64,000 bases of DNA from Micromonospora sp. NBRC 110009 (GCF_030518795.1 NZ_CP130427.1:4774001-4838000), one strand, 5' to 3'. Numbered from the stretch's first letter, positions 7,137 to 18,774 are shown. Notes: generated from the sequence alone by a model not told the origin. Translations and numbers: made by a program.

Positions 7137-8792
7137 TCATTTCGAGTTTGGCACGCGGACGGATCCTGCGCGCGTCAGCAGCACTACCCGCACGCCCTGA
7201 AACTGCTGAGGAGCCGAAGCGGTGAACTGGCCGCGCAGTAGTGCTTTGCGTGGGTCGCTCAGTCCGTCGAACGGGTCACGGGAGGTCGTGGTGCTGACCA
7301 GCCAGAGCCGCTGCGTGTCGCCGAGGCAGGCCGACCAGTCGTCGCACTCGCGGCCGGAGAACGACCCGCGTACGGCCGCTGACACCTCCAGGAACACGTC
7401 GCGGGGCGCGTCGTCGTGGCGTAGCTCGTATCGGGTCGCCTTGCGGCCGAGGCCGGACAGTTCGCCGAACACGTCGTTGTAGGCGATACCGTCGCCAGGC
7501 TGCGCCTGGTCCCGGATGGCGAGGATCGCGCCTCGGTAGTCCGGCTGGCCGACCACCGGCGACCGGCGGACCTCGCGTTGGTCGGGGAGCCCGATGTAGG
7601 CGACCGTCGCCACTGCGGTAATGCCGATGATGACGGAGGCGACGGTCGTTGTGCGCCGGGCCGGCAACGCGATGACGAGGGCGTTGACGGTGACTGCGGC
7701 GAGCAGCGCCCATGCGGGCAGAGTGAACAGCAGGTAGCGGGCCAGGAGTAGGTGCAGCATGTCGAATGTCGCGTAGCAGAACGCTGGCGGCAGTACGGTC
7801 CAGGCCAGCAGGACGGCGAGGTTGAAGCGGTGTGCCCAGTGGAGCACGAGCGCGCCGACTGCGGCCGCGGCGAGCACGATGACGGCGATGGTCTGCGATG
7901 CGAACAGCGACTGCGGCAGGTCGAGAAGAGGCTTGGCCTTGATCCAGCTGATCTGCCCGGACTGCTGCGACGCCCTCGACAGTAGCGGTAGCGCCGCCAC
8001 GACCAGGACGGTCACGGCGGCGAGGCCGCGCCACACCCGCAGGTTCTGGGCGCGGTGGGCGGCGCGCCAGAACAGCAGCCCGTGGGGCGCGAGGACCAGC
8101 AGCGCCACGAAGTTCAGCCATGCGAGCGCGGCCACGGTCACGCCGTACAGGAACCACCGCCCCCACCTCGGGCATTCAAGGGCGCGGAGCAGCAGGACGG
8201 TGGCGACGACAGCGACGGCGGTGACCGCGGCGTACGACCGGGCCTCCTGGGCATAGCGGGACACCGACGGGATGATCGCGAACAGCAGTCCGGCGGTGAG
8301 GCCGACCGGGGCGCTGAACAGCCGCCGGCCGAGCAGGGTGAGCACGCCGGCCGTGATGGCGGTGGCGGCGATGGAAGGGCCGCGCAGCGCGAGCGGAGAG
8401 TCCCCGAACGCAGCGATCCACGCGTGCATGAACACGTAGTAGAGCGCGTGGACAGTGTCCACCTTCTGCAGCAGCCTGACGAAGTCGTCGATCCCCAGAG
8501 TGCTCGCGTGCCAGGTGGCGTACTCGTCGTTCCACATCTGCCGATCGGCGGCGCCGACGACGCCCAGGGCGGTCGCGGTGATGCCCGCGGGCGTGGCGAG
8601 CAGCACAGTGCGCACAACGCCGAGGCGGCGGATCGAGCTGGCCTCGGGCCCGTCGAGCCCATCGGGCCGGATGCGGTCGATCAGGACGGTAGCGTCATCG
8701 CGTACAACGGGCCTGTCGAAGTTGACGGTGGCGTCGTTGAGCGGCTTGGGCCCATCGAACATGACAGTGGCGTCGGGGGCGCTGTTCCTCAT
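7137..8792 (-). CDS. GT-C fold membrane glycosyltransferase (PMT/ArnT-like)
   Basis: 551 residues with about ten hydrophobic segments. The first extracytoplasmic loop carries the acidic pair in MWNDEYATWHAS, as expected for GT-C transferases that use lipid-linked sugars. A large C-terminal soluble region (from about 410) follows the last membrane helix. The cytosolic N-terminus is unusual: three copies of DATVxxD (DATVMFD, DATVNFD, DATVLID) within the first 40 residues. ATG at 8792 has GAGAGG upstream. The gene lies 11 bases after the GH26 gene and ends the three-gene operon. It probably adds a sugar to an exported glycan or protein. Donor and acceptor are unknown. Confidence 0.8.
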   Translation of the reverse strand: MRNSAPDATVMFDGPKPLNDATVNFDRPVVRDDATVLIDRIRPDGLDGPEASSIRRLGVVRTVLLATPAGITATALGVVGAADRQMWNDEYATWHASTLGIDDFVRLLQKVDTVHALYYVFMHAWIAAFGDSPLALRGPSIAATAITAGVLTLLGRRLFSAPVGLTAGLLFAIIPSVSRYAQEARSYAAVTAVAVVATVLLLRALECPRWGRWFLYGVTVAALAWLNFVALLVLAPHGLLFWRAAHRAQNLRVWRGLAAVTVLVVAALPLLSRASQQSGQISWIKAKPLLDLPQSLFASQTIAVIVLAAAAVGALVLHWAHRFNLAVLLAWTVLPPAFCYATFDMLHLLLARYLLFTLPAWALLAAVTVNALVIALPARRTTTVASVIIGITAVATVAYIGLPDQREVRRSPVVGQPDYRGAILAIRDQAQPGDGIAYNDVFGELSGLGRKATRYELRHDDAPRDVFLEVSAAVRGSFSGRECDDWSACLGDTQRLWLVSTTTSRDPFDGLSDPRKALLRGQFTASAPQQFQGVRVVLLTRAGSVRVPNSK

Positions 8793-8803
8793 TGGTGGGC
8801 CTC

Positions 8804-9826
8804 TCACGGTTGGCACGGCACGCGGCCGGCCGAAAGGGTGGCCTTGAACGCGGCGAGGTTGGCCGGATCGTCGTCGAATCGCCAGTCGGCGGTGCCGCCC
8901 TGGCCGCGCTTCCGTTGACTCCACACGAAGCCGGCGACGTCGGGGTTGGCGCGCAGCCACGGCCCGAAGGCGCGAATCCACGACAGCTTGGCGGGACCGT
9001 GCTGTGCGCCGGTCTCGGTGAGGATGATCGGCTTGTCGGTGGTGGCCCGGATCTGGGCGAAGGTCTTGGCGTAGGTCACCTCGGGGCTGTGTTCGCGGAC
9101 GCCGTAGCCGGTGACGCCGACAAAGTCCACCCACTCGTTTCCCGGGTAGTAGGCGTCGACGGGGGTCTTGACAGCGCCGCGGAGGATGTTCGGCGACCAC
9201 ACCCACAGCACATTGGTGGCGCCGGCGTGGCGGAACAGGGCGACGACGTGTCGCCATGCCTGTGTGTACTCGGCGGGGGTGTTGCCTGCCACTGGGCCCC
9301 ACGGGTACCACCGGCCGTTCATCTCGTGCGCGAACCGCAGCATGATGACGTCGCGGTACTGAACGACGGCGCGGGCGATCTTTAGGTACTCCCGGTCCCA
9401 TTTGCCGTCGATCGTCGCGCGCAACGTGAAGTCCGGCTGGTCGGGGCCTTCGCCGGCCCGCCACGGCTCTAGCGACATCAGCGGCGTGCCCGGATTTTTC
9501 CGGATGTCCTCCACCGTCACTCCTGCGGCGACCGACACGAAGAACTGCACCCACGTCGGCCGACACCCGGTAGCGGCGTGGACCGCGTCGAGCGCATGTT
9601 TGGTGCGGTCTGCCATGTTGATCCCGAACACCGGCCCCGTGCCCAGCACGTCGCTGGTCTTGGCTACCACGGGTACTGGGGCGGCAGCTGCGGGCGACGC
9701 TGTTCTGGTCTCGACGTTCCGAGACCGGTCGCCCGGACTTGCATCATTCAAGTCAGGCCGGGTGCAGCCGGCGGCGACAGTCATGGCGGCCGCCGCGGCG
9801 ACGGCGGTCAGGAGGGTCCTCCTCAT
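8804..9826 (-). CDS. GH26-family glycoside hydrolase lipoprotein (beta-mannanase-like)
   Basis: 340 residues. A lipoprotein signal ends in VAAGC (lipid-attached Cys21), followed by a Ser/Pro/Ala-rich linker and a GH26 (beta/alpha)8 barrel. The acid/base glutamate is in RFAHEMNGRWYPWG and the nucleophile glutamate in ILTETGAQHG. Both catalytic motifs are intact. The family cleaves beta-1,4-mannan, beta-1,3-xylan or mixed-linkage glucan. The ATG at 9826 overlaps the stop of the upstream GT2 gene (ATGA), so the two proteins are co-translated. Placement inside a polysaccharide synthase operon suggests trimming or release of the polymer at the outer face of the membrane rather than nutrition. Confidence 0.88.
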   Translation of the reverse strand: MRRTLLTAVAAAAAMTVAAGCTRPDLNDASPGDRSRNVETRTASPAAAAPVPVVAKTSDVLGTGPVFGINMADRTKHALDAVHAATGCRPTWVQFFVSVAAGVTVEDIRKNPGTPLMSLEPWRAGEGPDQPDFTLRATIDGKWDREYLKIARAVVQYRDVIMLRFAHEMNGRWYPWGPVAGNTPAEYTQAWRHVVALFRHAGATNVLWVWSPNILRGAVKTPVDAYYPGNEWVDFVGVTGYGVREHSPEVTYAKTFAQIRATTDKPIILTETGAQHGPAKLSWIRAFGPWLRANPDVAGFVWSQRKRGQGGTADWRFDDDPANLAAFKATLSAGRVPCQP

Positions 9827-11649
9827 GCTTTCACTCGCACGGGCGTCGCGGGCTGCGGCTGACGGGTCGGCTTGTTGCGACCAAGCGCCACTGCCGAACG
9901 GCCTGGGGCGGGGAGAGGCCGCCGTCGGCGCAGCCCTGCGTTGCCGAGGAGCAGCGGGACGGTGAAGTACATTGATGGCAGCGTGAGCAGTATCGACGCC
10001 CAGTACCGGTCGATGCCGTAGGTGGCGGCGCCGAGTGCGAGCCCGAGCCATAGCAGCAGGTGCACGGTCAGCAGCCACGTCCGGAGCAGGCGGAACACGC
10101 GCTTGGCGATTGGCGCGCCCTTCGCCGCCCCGGTCGGGACCCAGGCGGCGGTGCGTTCCCGCAGGAAGTCGAAGAGAGCCACGGTGTGGCAGAACCCGAT
10201 GAGCAGCTGGATGCGTACGACCGCCGGTGTCCACCGGCCGTGCGTGACGACGGGCATCATGAATGCCCATACCACCACCGCGCCGACCAGCGGCAGGTAG
10301 TTGGCCGGCTTGATGTACTGGGGGAAGAACCACGCCATGAGCAGACCGGGGATCGGCACCGTGAACACCGCCAGTGATGTGGTGATGTAGTAGAGGAATC
10401 CGGTCCAGAAGCACAGCTTTTGCTTGACCGTCAGCGGCGAGCGGTGGAACCTGGGGTCGCCGAGCAGGCTCATCGATCCGGTGCACCAGCGGTACTGCTG
10501 CGGGGCGAACCCGTCGAAGTCGTCGGGGCACACGCCCTTCGCGAGATTCACCGGCACGTAGCGGGTGACGTAGCCGGCCTTTGCCATGTTCACTCCGGTG
10601 TGGACGTCCTCGCTGTGCCCGATCTGCGCGAAGCCGCCCCCGGCCATCAGCGCGGCGCGCCGGTAGATCGCGTTGGTGCCGACGCAGATCGCCGCGTCGA
10701 CCGCGTCTCGGGCGGGCTGGATCCACCGGTAGAACAGCTCCTGGGTGGCCCCGGCCGCGCGCTGCAGCCAGTTGAAGTCCGGGTGCTTGACGTCGAAGTA
10801 CTGCGGTGTCTGGACTATGCCGATCTTCGGGTCCTCGAAGTAGGGGGCGATTTCCAGAGTCATGTCCTCGCGCGGCGCGAAGTCGGCGTCGAAGACGTGA
10901 ATCAGCTCCCCGTTGGAGTAGGCGAACCCGTAGGCGAGGTTCCCAGCCTTCTTCATGATGGGCCGATTGGGGCGTACCAGATAGCGGAACCCGTGCCTCT
11001 CTGCAAGCTCCCGCACGGCGAGCCGGTCAGAGTCGTCGAGGACGTACACCGTCATGACCCCGGGCCACCGGAGCCGCGAGACGTGCTGGTAGGTGTTGGC
11101 GAGGATCTGTAGGTCTTCGCCGGCCGTGGGTAGGAACACGTCGACCGACGGGTACCGGGCGGGCCGGTAGGCTGCGATACGGGCCCTGTGCTCGGCCAGG
11201 TTGCTGCGGCGCTTGCGAGTGCTGGACAGAAGGCTGATCGCGACCCCGCCGATCTGCACCGCGATGATCACGAATAGCGGGCTCGTCCACCACGTTTGGA
11301 TGGCCATCCGGGTCATGCCGTACATCACGCCGGCGAACGCGAGGAACAGCACCGCGAAGATCCATCGCGACTGTGCGCCGTAGTACTGGCACTTTTCGGC
11401 CTCGGTGGGCGGCTGGGGGGCGTAGACCGCAACCTGGTCGGCCTTCGGCTGCTCATGCGGACGACGCGGGGGACGCGCAGCCCTTCCACGCGCCCGATGC
11501 CGAGTCCGTGGGGGCAGAGCAGGGCGCGACCTCTCAGCGACTGTCAATTCGGGCCCCTCAGGAACGACGAGGCGCTCGGGTTCCACCATGTCGTCCAGGC
11601 GGTGCGATGTGTCGGTTCGCTCCTGGACTTCATCAAGAGAGAACGGCAC
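9823..11649 (-). CDS. Cellulose-synthase-like family 2 processive glycosyltransferase
   Basis: 608 residues. After a basic, proline-rich cytosolic leader of about 100 residues come two transmembrane helices, the GT-A domain and further C-terminal helices. Processive-synthase motifs are all visible: DDSDR, the DxD in VFDADFAPRED, QTPQYF, the acceptor-site region GHSEDVHTG, and QQYRWCTGSM (QxxRW type). The likely product is a beta-linked polysaccharide such as cellulose or (gluco)mannan, extruded across the membrane. GTG at 11649 has GAGGAGG about nine bases upstream. It is the first gene of the operon with GH26 and the GT-C transferase. No BcsB-like or PilZ domain is present in the window. Confidence 0.88.
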   Translation of the reverse strand: MPFSLDEVQERTDTSHRLDDMVEPERLVVPEGPELTVAERSRPALPPRTRHRARGRAARPPRRPHEQPKADQVAVYAPQPPTEAEKCQYYGAQSRWIFAVLFLAFAGVMYGMTRMAIQTWWTSPLFVIIAVQIGGVAISLLSSTRKRRSNLAEHRARIAAYRPARYPSVDVFLPTAGEDLQILANTYQHVSRLRWPGVMTVYVLDDSDRLAVRELAERHGFRYLVRPNRPIMKKAGNLAYGFAYSNGELIHVFDADFAPREDMTLEIAPYFEDPKIGIVQTPQYFDVKHPDFNWLQRAAGATQELFYRWIQPARDAVDAAICVGTNAIYRRAALMAGGGFAQIGHSEDVHTGVNMAKAGYVTRYVPVNLAKGVCPDDFDGFAPQQYRWCTGSMSLLGDPRFHRSPLTVKQKLCFWTGFLYYITTSLAVFTVPIPGLLMAWFFPQYIKPANYLPLVGAVVVWAFMMPVVTHGRWTPAVVRIQLLIGFCHTVALFDFLRERTAAWVPTGAAKGAPIAKRVFRLLRTWLLTVHLLLWLGLALGAATYGIDRYWASILLTLPSMYFTVPLLLGNAGLRRRRPLPAPGRSAVALGRNKPTRQPQPATPVRVKA

Positions 11650-12000
11650 GCTTGTCAGCCCTCCTCAAGCCTCACGGCGTTGAATGGTCAGCAGTCCTGC
11701 CGCCCCGCCCGAGGTACAACCGATGTCGCGTGTACTGCGTTACCGGCTCGTCACTGATCTCTTTCATCAGACCGCCTCACCTCGTGTTGCGAAGGTGGCT
11801 GCCGGCGGGAGCGACACGGGGACAGGGCGGAGACCGGCTCACGTGCTCAAGAACAACAATCCAGGGCCCTAACCGGGATCTTGCGGGCGGTGACGCTGGC
11901 ATCGGCCGTCCTCCGTGACCACCAGGTGCGGCTGTACCGCTCGGAGACTCCTGGCCTCTTAGGTGCGGTTCTGTGCAGCCCGGCTGGCCGGCCGAGCGGC

Positions 12001-12340
12001 ATGGCGGCGGGCATGTTCTTGCCTTTCGGGTACCTGATCTTGTCTCAGGTCTTGAGGCTGGCCGGCAAATGCCTGCGTGGCGACCGGTCCAAGAACATCG
12101 GGATTCTCCTGGTGCGTCATCAGGTCGCGGTGCTGCGCCGGCAGGTCGCACGCGTGGACCTGCAGCCCACCGACGGAGCGGAGCTGTCAGCCCTTTCACA
12201 GCTGCGGCCTCGGTCCCGCTGGTCGACGTTCTTCGTCACCCTGCCACGTTGCTGCGGTGCCACCGGACTGGTCGCTTGGGAGTGGCCCTACCCTTAGCGA
12301 CGACCCGGGCATCCACCGATCTTGCTCGGCGTTGACGAGC
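12001..12340 (+). pseudogene. Integrase-core transposase N-terminal remnant with frameshifts
   Basis: The sequence KNIGILLVRHQVAVLRRQVA followed by DGAELSALSQL and RSRWSTFFVT matches the N-terminus of IS3/rve-type transposases (LLLRHQLAVLRRQ, then RALLAALSRLLPR). The next conserved piece, PATLLRCHR, lies in a different frame. GLVAWEWPYP is then back in the first frame, followed by RRPGHPPILL in yet another. At least three frame changes and no catalytic domain show it is inactive. Confidence 0.7.
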
Positions 12341-12521
12341 TGACGGCCGCGGGGCGGTTGGGCGGCCCGCACAGCCCAGCGGGCGGTGACCCAGCGGGGT
12401 TGCGTTCGCCGCCCGCTGTCGGCCCAGTCCTCCTGGTCCCACCACCTGAAGACCCTCAGGGGCGGTCCGACCCGAAACCCGACCTACGTCAGAGACGCCG
12501 GGCGGAGCCTCATCCAATGCG

Positions 12522-12552
12522 AGACCCCGCCGCACGGTATGCGGCGGGGTCT
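12522..12552 (-). terminator. Perfect 13-bp hairpin terminator downstream of the propeller gene
   Basis: AGACCCCGCCGCA (12522-12534) pairs perfectly with TGCGGCGGGGTCT (12540-12552) across a 5-base loop. It sits 57 bases past the stop of the minus-strand gene ending at 12609. There is no U-tract, which is normal for actinomycete terminators. Confidence 0.75.
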
Positions 12553-12608
12553 GCTCAGGTGCCGCTGCCGCACGATCCAGTCAGCAGCTAGGCGTCATGG
12601 CGACGACC

Positions 12609-13691
12609 TCAGGGCGTGAAGGTCACCACCGACCCGTTACCGAAGGCGTCGACGGTTGCGTACAGCTTGCCGTTGGCCCACTCGAGCGCGGCCGGGGTCG
12701 GCACTTCTGCAAAAGGCTCGGCACCGCCAGCAGAGACGGTGGAGATGCGGTTGCCCAACAGTTCCGCGACGTAGATTGTGCCGTCCGGGGCGACGGCGAG
12801 GTTCGTCGCGGTGAGGAAACCCCCGGCGAGCTTCGCGATGTGACCGGTGGCGAGGTTGACCGAGTAGACGGAACCTCGCGCGCCAAGGCTGGAATCCTCC
12901 GGGCCGCCGGGCAGGCTCGACACGTAGAGCAAACCGTCCGGACCGAGCTCGACGTCCGTGGGTACCGGCTCGAAGTTGTAGGTCTTGCCGACGGTGCATC
13001 CGGGCAGCCCGAGGCCGGCAGCAATCTCTGCGGTGATGACGAACGGCTGGGGAGGCAGCACCGCGACCGTGCTGATTCCGCCGTTGGGTGCGACGCGGAC
13101 GATATCGTTGCCTGCCGCATCGCCGACGATGCGCGACCCGTCCGGCAGGATCGCGACGGAGTACGGATGGGACTCGACAATCCCGGGGTAGGGATCGCCG
13201 CCGATTTCCGCCGGCACCTGCTCCGCGCACCCCGGTGCGAGCCCCTGGAAGCCATAGCTGTTGACCTGGTCGGGGTTGACGGTGGCCTCGTACTCGCCGA
13301 CGTTGCCGAGAGTCCGCACCTTCCCGCTGGCCACAACGCGCCTCACCTCGGCGAAGAAGCCGTCCTCACTCTCGCCACTGGTGGTGAAGGTCACCGTTCC
13401 CCGGCCGTCCGCGGCGACACCCGCGATCTCCGCGCCGGGCGTCGACACGAGGTCGGTCGTACCCTTCTTTCCGACCGCCGTCAGTTTCCCCGCGAAGGAC
13501 TGGGAGACGTAGACCGTCCCGTCACTCCCCACCGCCAGTTGGAGCGGCCCGGCTAGACCGTCGACGATCGGGGCGGATGCGGTTGCGGCCGCCGCGGGCG
13601 TCGCCGAAGGCAACACCAACGCCATGGCCGCAACGGCCACGACGGCCGCGTGTGAACGTCTCGGTATCATGCTCGACCCCCTGTTGGACAT
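12609..13691 (-). CDS. Secreted ScyD/ScyE-like beta-propeller protein
   Basis: About 360 residues. A signal peptide (MIPRRSHAAVVAVAAMALVL, cleaved near TPAAAAT) precedes a repetitive propeller in which units of the form DGTVYVSQ, DGSRIVGDAAGNDI, DGLLYVSSLPGG and DGTIYVAELLGNRI recur. This is the pattern of ScyD/ScyE-family and NHL-like propellers, which are exported and of uncertain biochemical role. Two starts are credible: ATG 13691 preceded by AGGGGGA, and ATG 13670, also preceded by AGGGGG. Both keep the signal peptide. The gene stands alone between a transposase remnant and PepN, with a strong hairpin after it. Ligand or substrate is unknown. Confidence 0.8.
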   Translation of the reverse strand: MSNRGSSMIPRRSHAAVVAVAAMALVLPSATPAAAATASAPIVDGLAGPLQLAVGSDGTVYVSQSFAGKLTAVGKKGTTDLVSTPGAEIAGVAADGRGTVTFTTSGESEDGFFAEVRRVVASGKVRTLGNVGEYEATVNPDQVNSYGFQGLAPGCAEQVPAEIGGDPYPGIVESHPYSVAILPDGSRIVGDAAGNDIVRVAPNGGISTVAVLPPQPFVITAEIAAGLGLPGCTVGKTYNFEPVPTDVELGPDGLLYVSSLPGGPEDSSLGARGSVYSVNLATGHIAKLAGGFLTATNLAVAPDGTIYVAELLGNRISTVSAGGAEPFAEVPTPAALEWANGKLYATVDAFGNGSVVTFTP

Positions 13692-14150
13692 GCTTTTCCC
13701 CCTGTGGCGCGCCCATCGCGCCGGGCAATTGTCACTGCACATCGGACCCGCGCTTCCGTATCGGTCCCGATTCGGACAGTGGCGACCTCAAGAAGGGCCG
13801 CAAGGAGGGATAGGACGCCGTCGGCAAGGTGCCTGTAGCTGGCCACCTAGGGCGGTGGCGATGCCGGTTCGGGTGGGCCCAGGGCGCGGGCCGCAGGGAA
13901 AATGGCCATAGCAGCGGCGGTTCCTGGGGTAGGTCAGCAGCTTTTACTTGAGGTGGCAGGTGAGCAGCCGCTTTGCTCGTTGCCTCTTCGGCGCGCCCGA
14001 AGTAGTCATCCCCTTGACGTCATTCCTTGAGTAGGCCTGCGGCAGAGTTGTTACGCGGAGCGACCTGCATCCACGGGGGACAAACAGCGTCGACAGGCAT
14101 CCTCGCCAGGTCTAGCGTTTGAGCGGCCGAGGACGCGAGAGGGGCAAGAC
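13692..14150. other. Divergent intergenic region, propeller gene and pepN
   Basis: About 460 bases containing both promoters. TTGACG at 14015-14020 is a candidate -35 for pepN, but no good -10 follows at the right spacing. GAGGGGC at about 14139-14145 is the pepN ribosome binding site. I see no gene here. Confidence 0.4.
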
Positions 14151-16601
<2,451 letters not shown>

Positions 16602-16776
16602 GGCGCCGAGCGCAGCGCAGGCTGTCAAGGTCGGACGTCTCTAGCCACGCCACAGCGTCGTGCTCGTCCGGCGCCGGCGGCAGGGCCGGTACGAACGCGA
16701 GTCCGTGCAGCACCCGGCGCGGATGCTTCGTCCACGCCGCCGATACGAAGGGCGAGCTGCAGACCGCCCTTCGTGA

Positions 16777-17484
16777 TCACCCGTTGCGGACGCTGCGTTG
16801 AGAAGGTCTCGCAACGGTCGCGGCGCCGACGACCTCCGTGTAGGTGCGCTCCCGGGCCATCTGGTGGCCATAAATCCCGAAGGCGAAGATCACGGGCAGG
16901 GCCATGCTGCCCATCGACGTGACCTGGGCGATGCCGAGTGCCAGCGGGATCTGTAGGGCGAGCAGCCACGCCGGCAGCTTCGGGGTGAGGCCGCTGCGGA
17001 GCAGGGCGATGCCGAGCATCGTCGACCCGATCAGGGTCAGCAGCAGGCCGGGCAACGTGATCAGGAAAGCAGTCTCGAAAAACGCGTTGTAGGTGCCGAA
17101 CTGGGTCCAGTAGTCGCAGAACACCCCGACGCAGGCCCACACGTAGCCGGTCAGCGCTACCCGCCAGGCCCACTTTTCGAAACCGACCGGGCGACGCCGC
17201 CGGTGCACGACGAACGCGCACAGGGTGAACGCCACGAACACGGGTAGCCAGATCTTCCCGTAGGTCAGGTAGACGGTGTCCGGGTTCGCCCAGTCGAGCA
17301 ACGGCTTCAGCGCAGAGCGGGCCGGGTCCGACCACAGGCGGGTCAGCGGCAGCTCTAGGTCGCCCTTCCCATCGACGGTGTTGTGTCGCGCCAGCGCGTG
17401 CAGCTGTCCGGCCACCAGGCCGAACCACGCCATCACCCAGGCGAAGCGTCCAATCGTCCGTTGCCTCTCTACTGACTCCAACAT
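16777..17484 (-). CDS. Integral membrane protein of unknown function
   Basis: 235 residues with about six hydrophobic segments, including FAWVMAWFGLVAGQLHALA, IWLPVFVAFTLCAFVV, ALTGYVWACVGVFCDYW and FETAFLITLPGLLLTLIGS. An ideal ribosome binding site GAGGAGG lies six bases before the ATG at 17484. I do not recognise a named family or catalytic motif. It is divergent from a two-component system (17659-19469), which makes it a candidate target or sensing partner of that system. That link rests on position only. Confidence 0.75.
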   Translation of the reverse strand: MLESVERQRTIGRFAWVMAWFGLVAGQLHALARHNTVDGKGDLELPLTRLWSDPARSALKPLLDWANPDTVYLTYGKIWLPVFVAFTLCAFVVHRRRRPVGFEKWAWRVALTGYVWACVGVFCDYWTQFGTYNAFFETAFLITLPGLLLTLIGSTMLGIALLRSGLTPKLPAWLLALQIPLALGIAQVTSMGSMALPVIFAFGIYGHQMARERTYTEVVGAATVARPSQRSVRNG

Positions 17485-17646
17485 GGATCCTCCTCAGCAC
17501 GTGGTCGGCCCCCTGCCGACCGTCGTACCGAGACGCTAGGAAGGCGGGCACGCCGAAGTCGTCAGCGCTGGGCACGCACGTATGTCCACCCCAGGGTGGA
17601 GAACAGCTTCACCCAACGGTGGGCGCGTAAGGGGCTGGCCTGGTCA

Positions 17647-17658
17647 TACGCTCAACCC
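17647..17658 (+). promoter_or_regulatory. Leaderless-type -10 element for the histidine kinase
   Basis: TACGCT at 17647-17652 matches TAnnnT and lies six bases before GTG 17659, the spacing expected when transcription starts at the start codon. Just upstream, TCCACCC and GGGTGGA (17584-17599) form a short inverted repeat that could be an operator. No clear -35 is visible. Confidence 0.45.
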
Positions 17659-18774
17659 GTGACCATTACATGGCGAACCCTCGCGCGAGACGCCGCACTG
17701 CCGGTGGCGCTCGCCGTGGTCGGTGTCGCCGAGATGGCGGCGTTGCGCCCTCGGCTGTGGGGGTACGGCGCCGTGCTCGAGGTCGTGGCCTGCATCCTGC
17801 TGGTCTTCCGACGGCGCAACCCGCTGGTGCTGGCGACGCTCGCCGCCGTGGTGCTGCTGGCGATTCCCTGGGTCGGCCCGCAGCTCGACGAGGCCAGCGT
17901 TCCGATCCCGATCTGGGCCCTGGCGGTGTTCTCGCTCGCCCGCTGGGTGCGCGACCTGCGCGGGTTGGTCGGCGTCGCGGTGATGGCGGCGGTGGTATTA
18001 GCCGACTACGCGTTCGTCGATCAGCGCCACCACAACTGGTCTGACGTGATCTTCGTGGCCGCGCTGATCGCGCCGCCGTACGTCCTGGGCCGGCTGACCC
18101 GAAGGCTGGCCGAGCAGAAGGGGCTGCTCGAGCACAACCAGGAATTGGTCAAGCGCGAGGCGGTGCGCGCCGAGCGGGACCGAATTGCCCGCGAGCTGCA
18201 CGACGTGATCGCGCACTCCGTCAGCGCCATGGTGGTGCAGACCGCCGCCGCCCAGGACTTAGTCCGCAGCGACCCCGACCGCGCCGAACAGATCCTCGCG
18301 ACGGTCGCCGCGACCGGGCGGCGCGCCCTGTCCGAGACCGGGAGGCTGCTGCACGTGATCCGTGACCACGCCGGCGAGCTGGGCCTGCAGCCGGCCCCGG
18401 GCCTGGCGGACCTGCCCGAGCTCGTCGAGCGGTTCCGCGCCGACGGCCTGAACGTCGCCGTCGACGTGGATGAGCCGCTGCCCGTGCTGCCGGTCGGCGT
18501 CGACGTCTCGGCGTACCGGATCGTCCAGGAGGCGCTGACCAACGCGCTGCGCTACGGCGCGGATCGGACCGCCGCCCTCCGCCTCTCCTGCACACCCACA
18601 GCTCTCACGATCCGCGCCTCGAATCCGAGCAACGGCAGCAACGGACTGGGAAGCGGGCTCGGGCTGCTCGGCATCGCCGAGCGCGTCTCGCTGCTCGGCG
18701 GCACCTTGTCGCACGGCACCGGCAGCGACGGCAGTTTCCAGCTCGACGCGACCCTCCCGGTGGCCACGCCATGA
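17659..18774 (+). CDS. NarL/DesK-type sensor histidine kinase
   Basis: About 371 residues. Four to six hydrophobic N-terminal segments form the membrane sensor. A HisKA_3 dimerisation domain follows with the phosphoacceptor histidine in RIARELHDVIAHSVSAM, and then a HATPase domain with NALRYG and the G-box GSGLGLLGIAERV. GTG at 17659 is preferred over an earlier in-frame start because of the -10 element immediately upstream. The kinase phosphorylates the response regulator encoded by the next gene, whose ATG overlaps its stop. No sensor domain of known ligand is recognisable, so the signal is unknown. It may be a membrane or envelope stress, as in related kinases. Confidence 0.9.
   Translation: MTITWRTLARDAALPVALAVVGVAEMAALRPRLWGYGAVLEVVACILLVFRRRNPLVLATLAAVVLLAIPWVGPQLDEASVPIPIWALAVFSLARWVRDLRGLVGVAVMAAVVLADYAFVDQRHHNWSDVIFVAALIAPPYVLGRLTRRLAEQKGLLEHNQELVKREAVRAERDRIARELHDVIAHSVSAMVVQTAAAQDLVRSDPDRAEQILATVAATGRRALSETGRLLHVIRDHAGELGLQPAPGLADLPELVERFRADGLNVAVDVDEPLPVLPVGVDVSAYRIVQEALTNALRYGADRTAALRLSCTPTALTIRASNPSNGSNGLGSGLGLLGIAERVSLLGGTLSHGTGSDGSFQLDATLPVATP

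Larger units (their letters stand above)
11650..12608. other. Long gene-poor region with operon promoter side and transposase debris
   Basis: About 960 bases between the GT2 gene and the propeller protein gene, both on the minus strand. It holds the upstream region of the exopolysaccharide operon (11665-11900, no clear -35/-10 assigned), a decayed integrase-core transposase (12001-12340) and a strong hairpin (12522-12552). Nothing else looks coding. Confidence 0.55.

Noticed and set aside
9823..11649. Possible full bacterial cellulose (bcs) operon.
   Set aside because: No BcsB, BcsC, PilZ domain or GH8 is present. The hydrolase is GH26, so naming it cellulose synthesis would overreach.
16625..16776. 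A minus-strand stretch reading GLAFVPALPPAPDEHDAV suggests the tail of a Nudix-like protein.
   Set aside because: It is too short and lacks the Nudix box. There is no matching upstream half, so at most it is an old relic that I cannot support as a gene.
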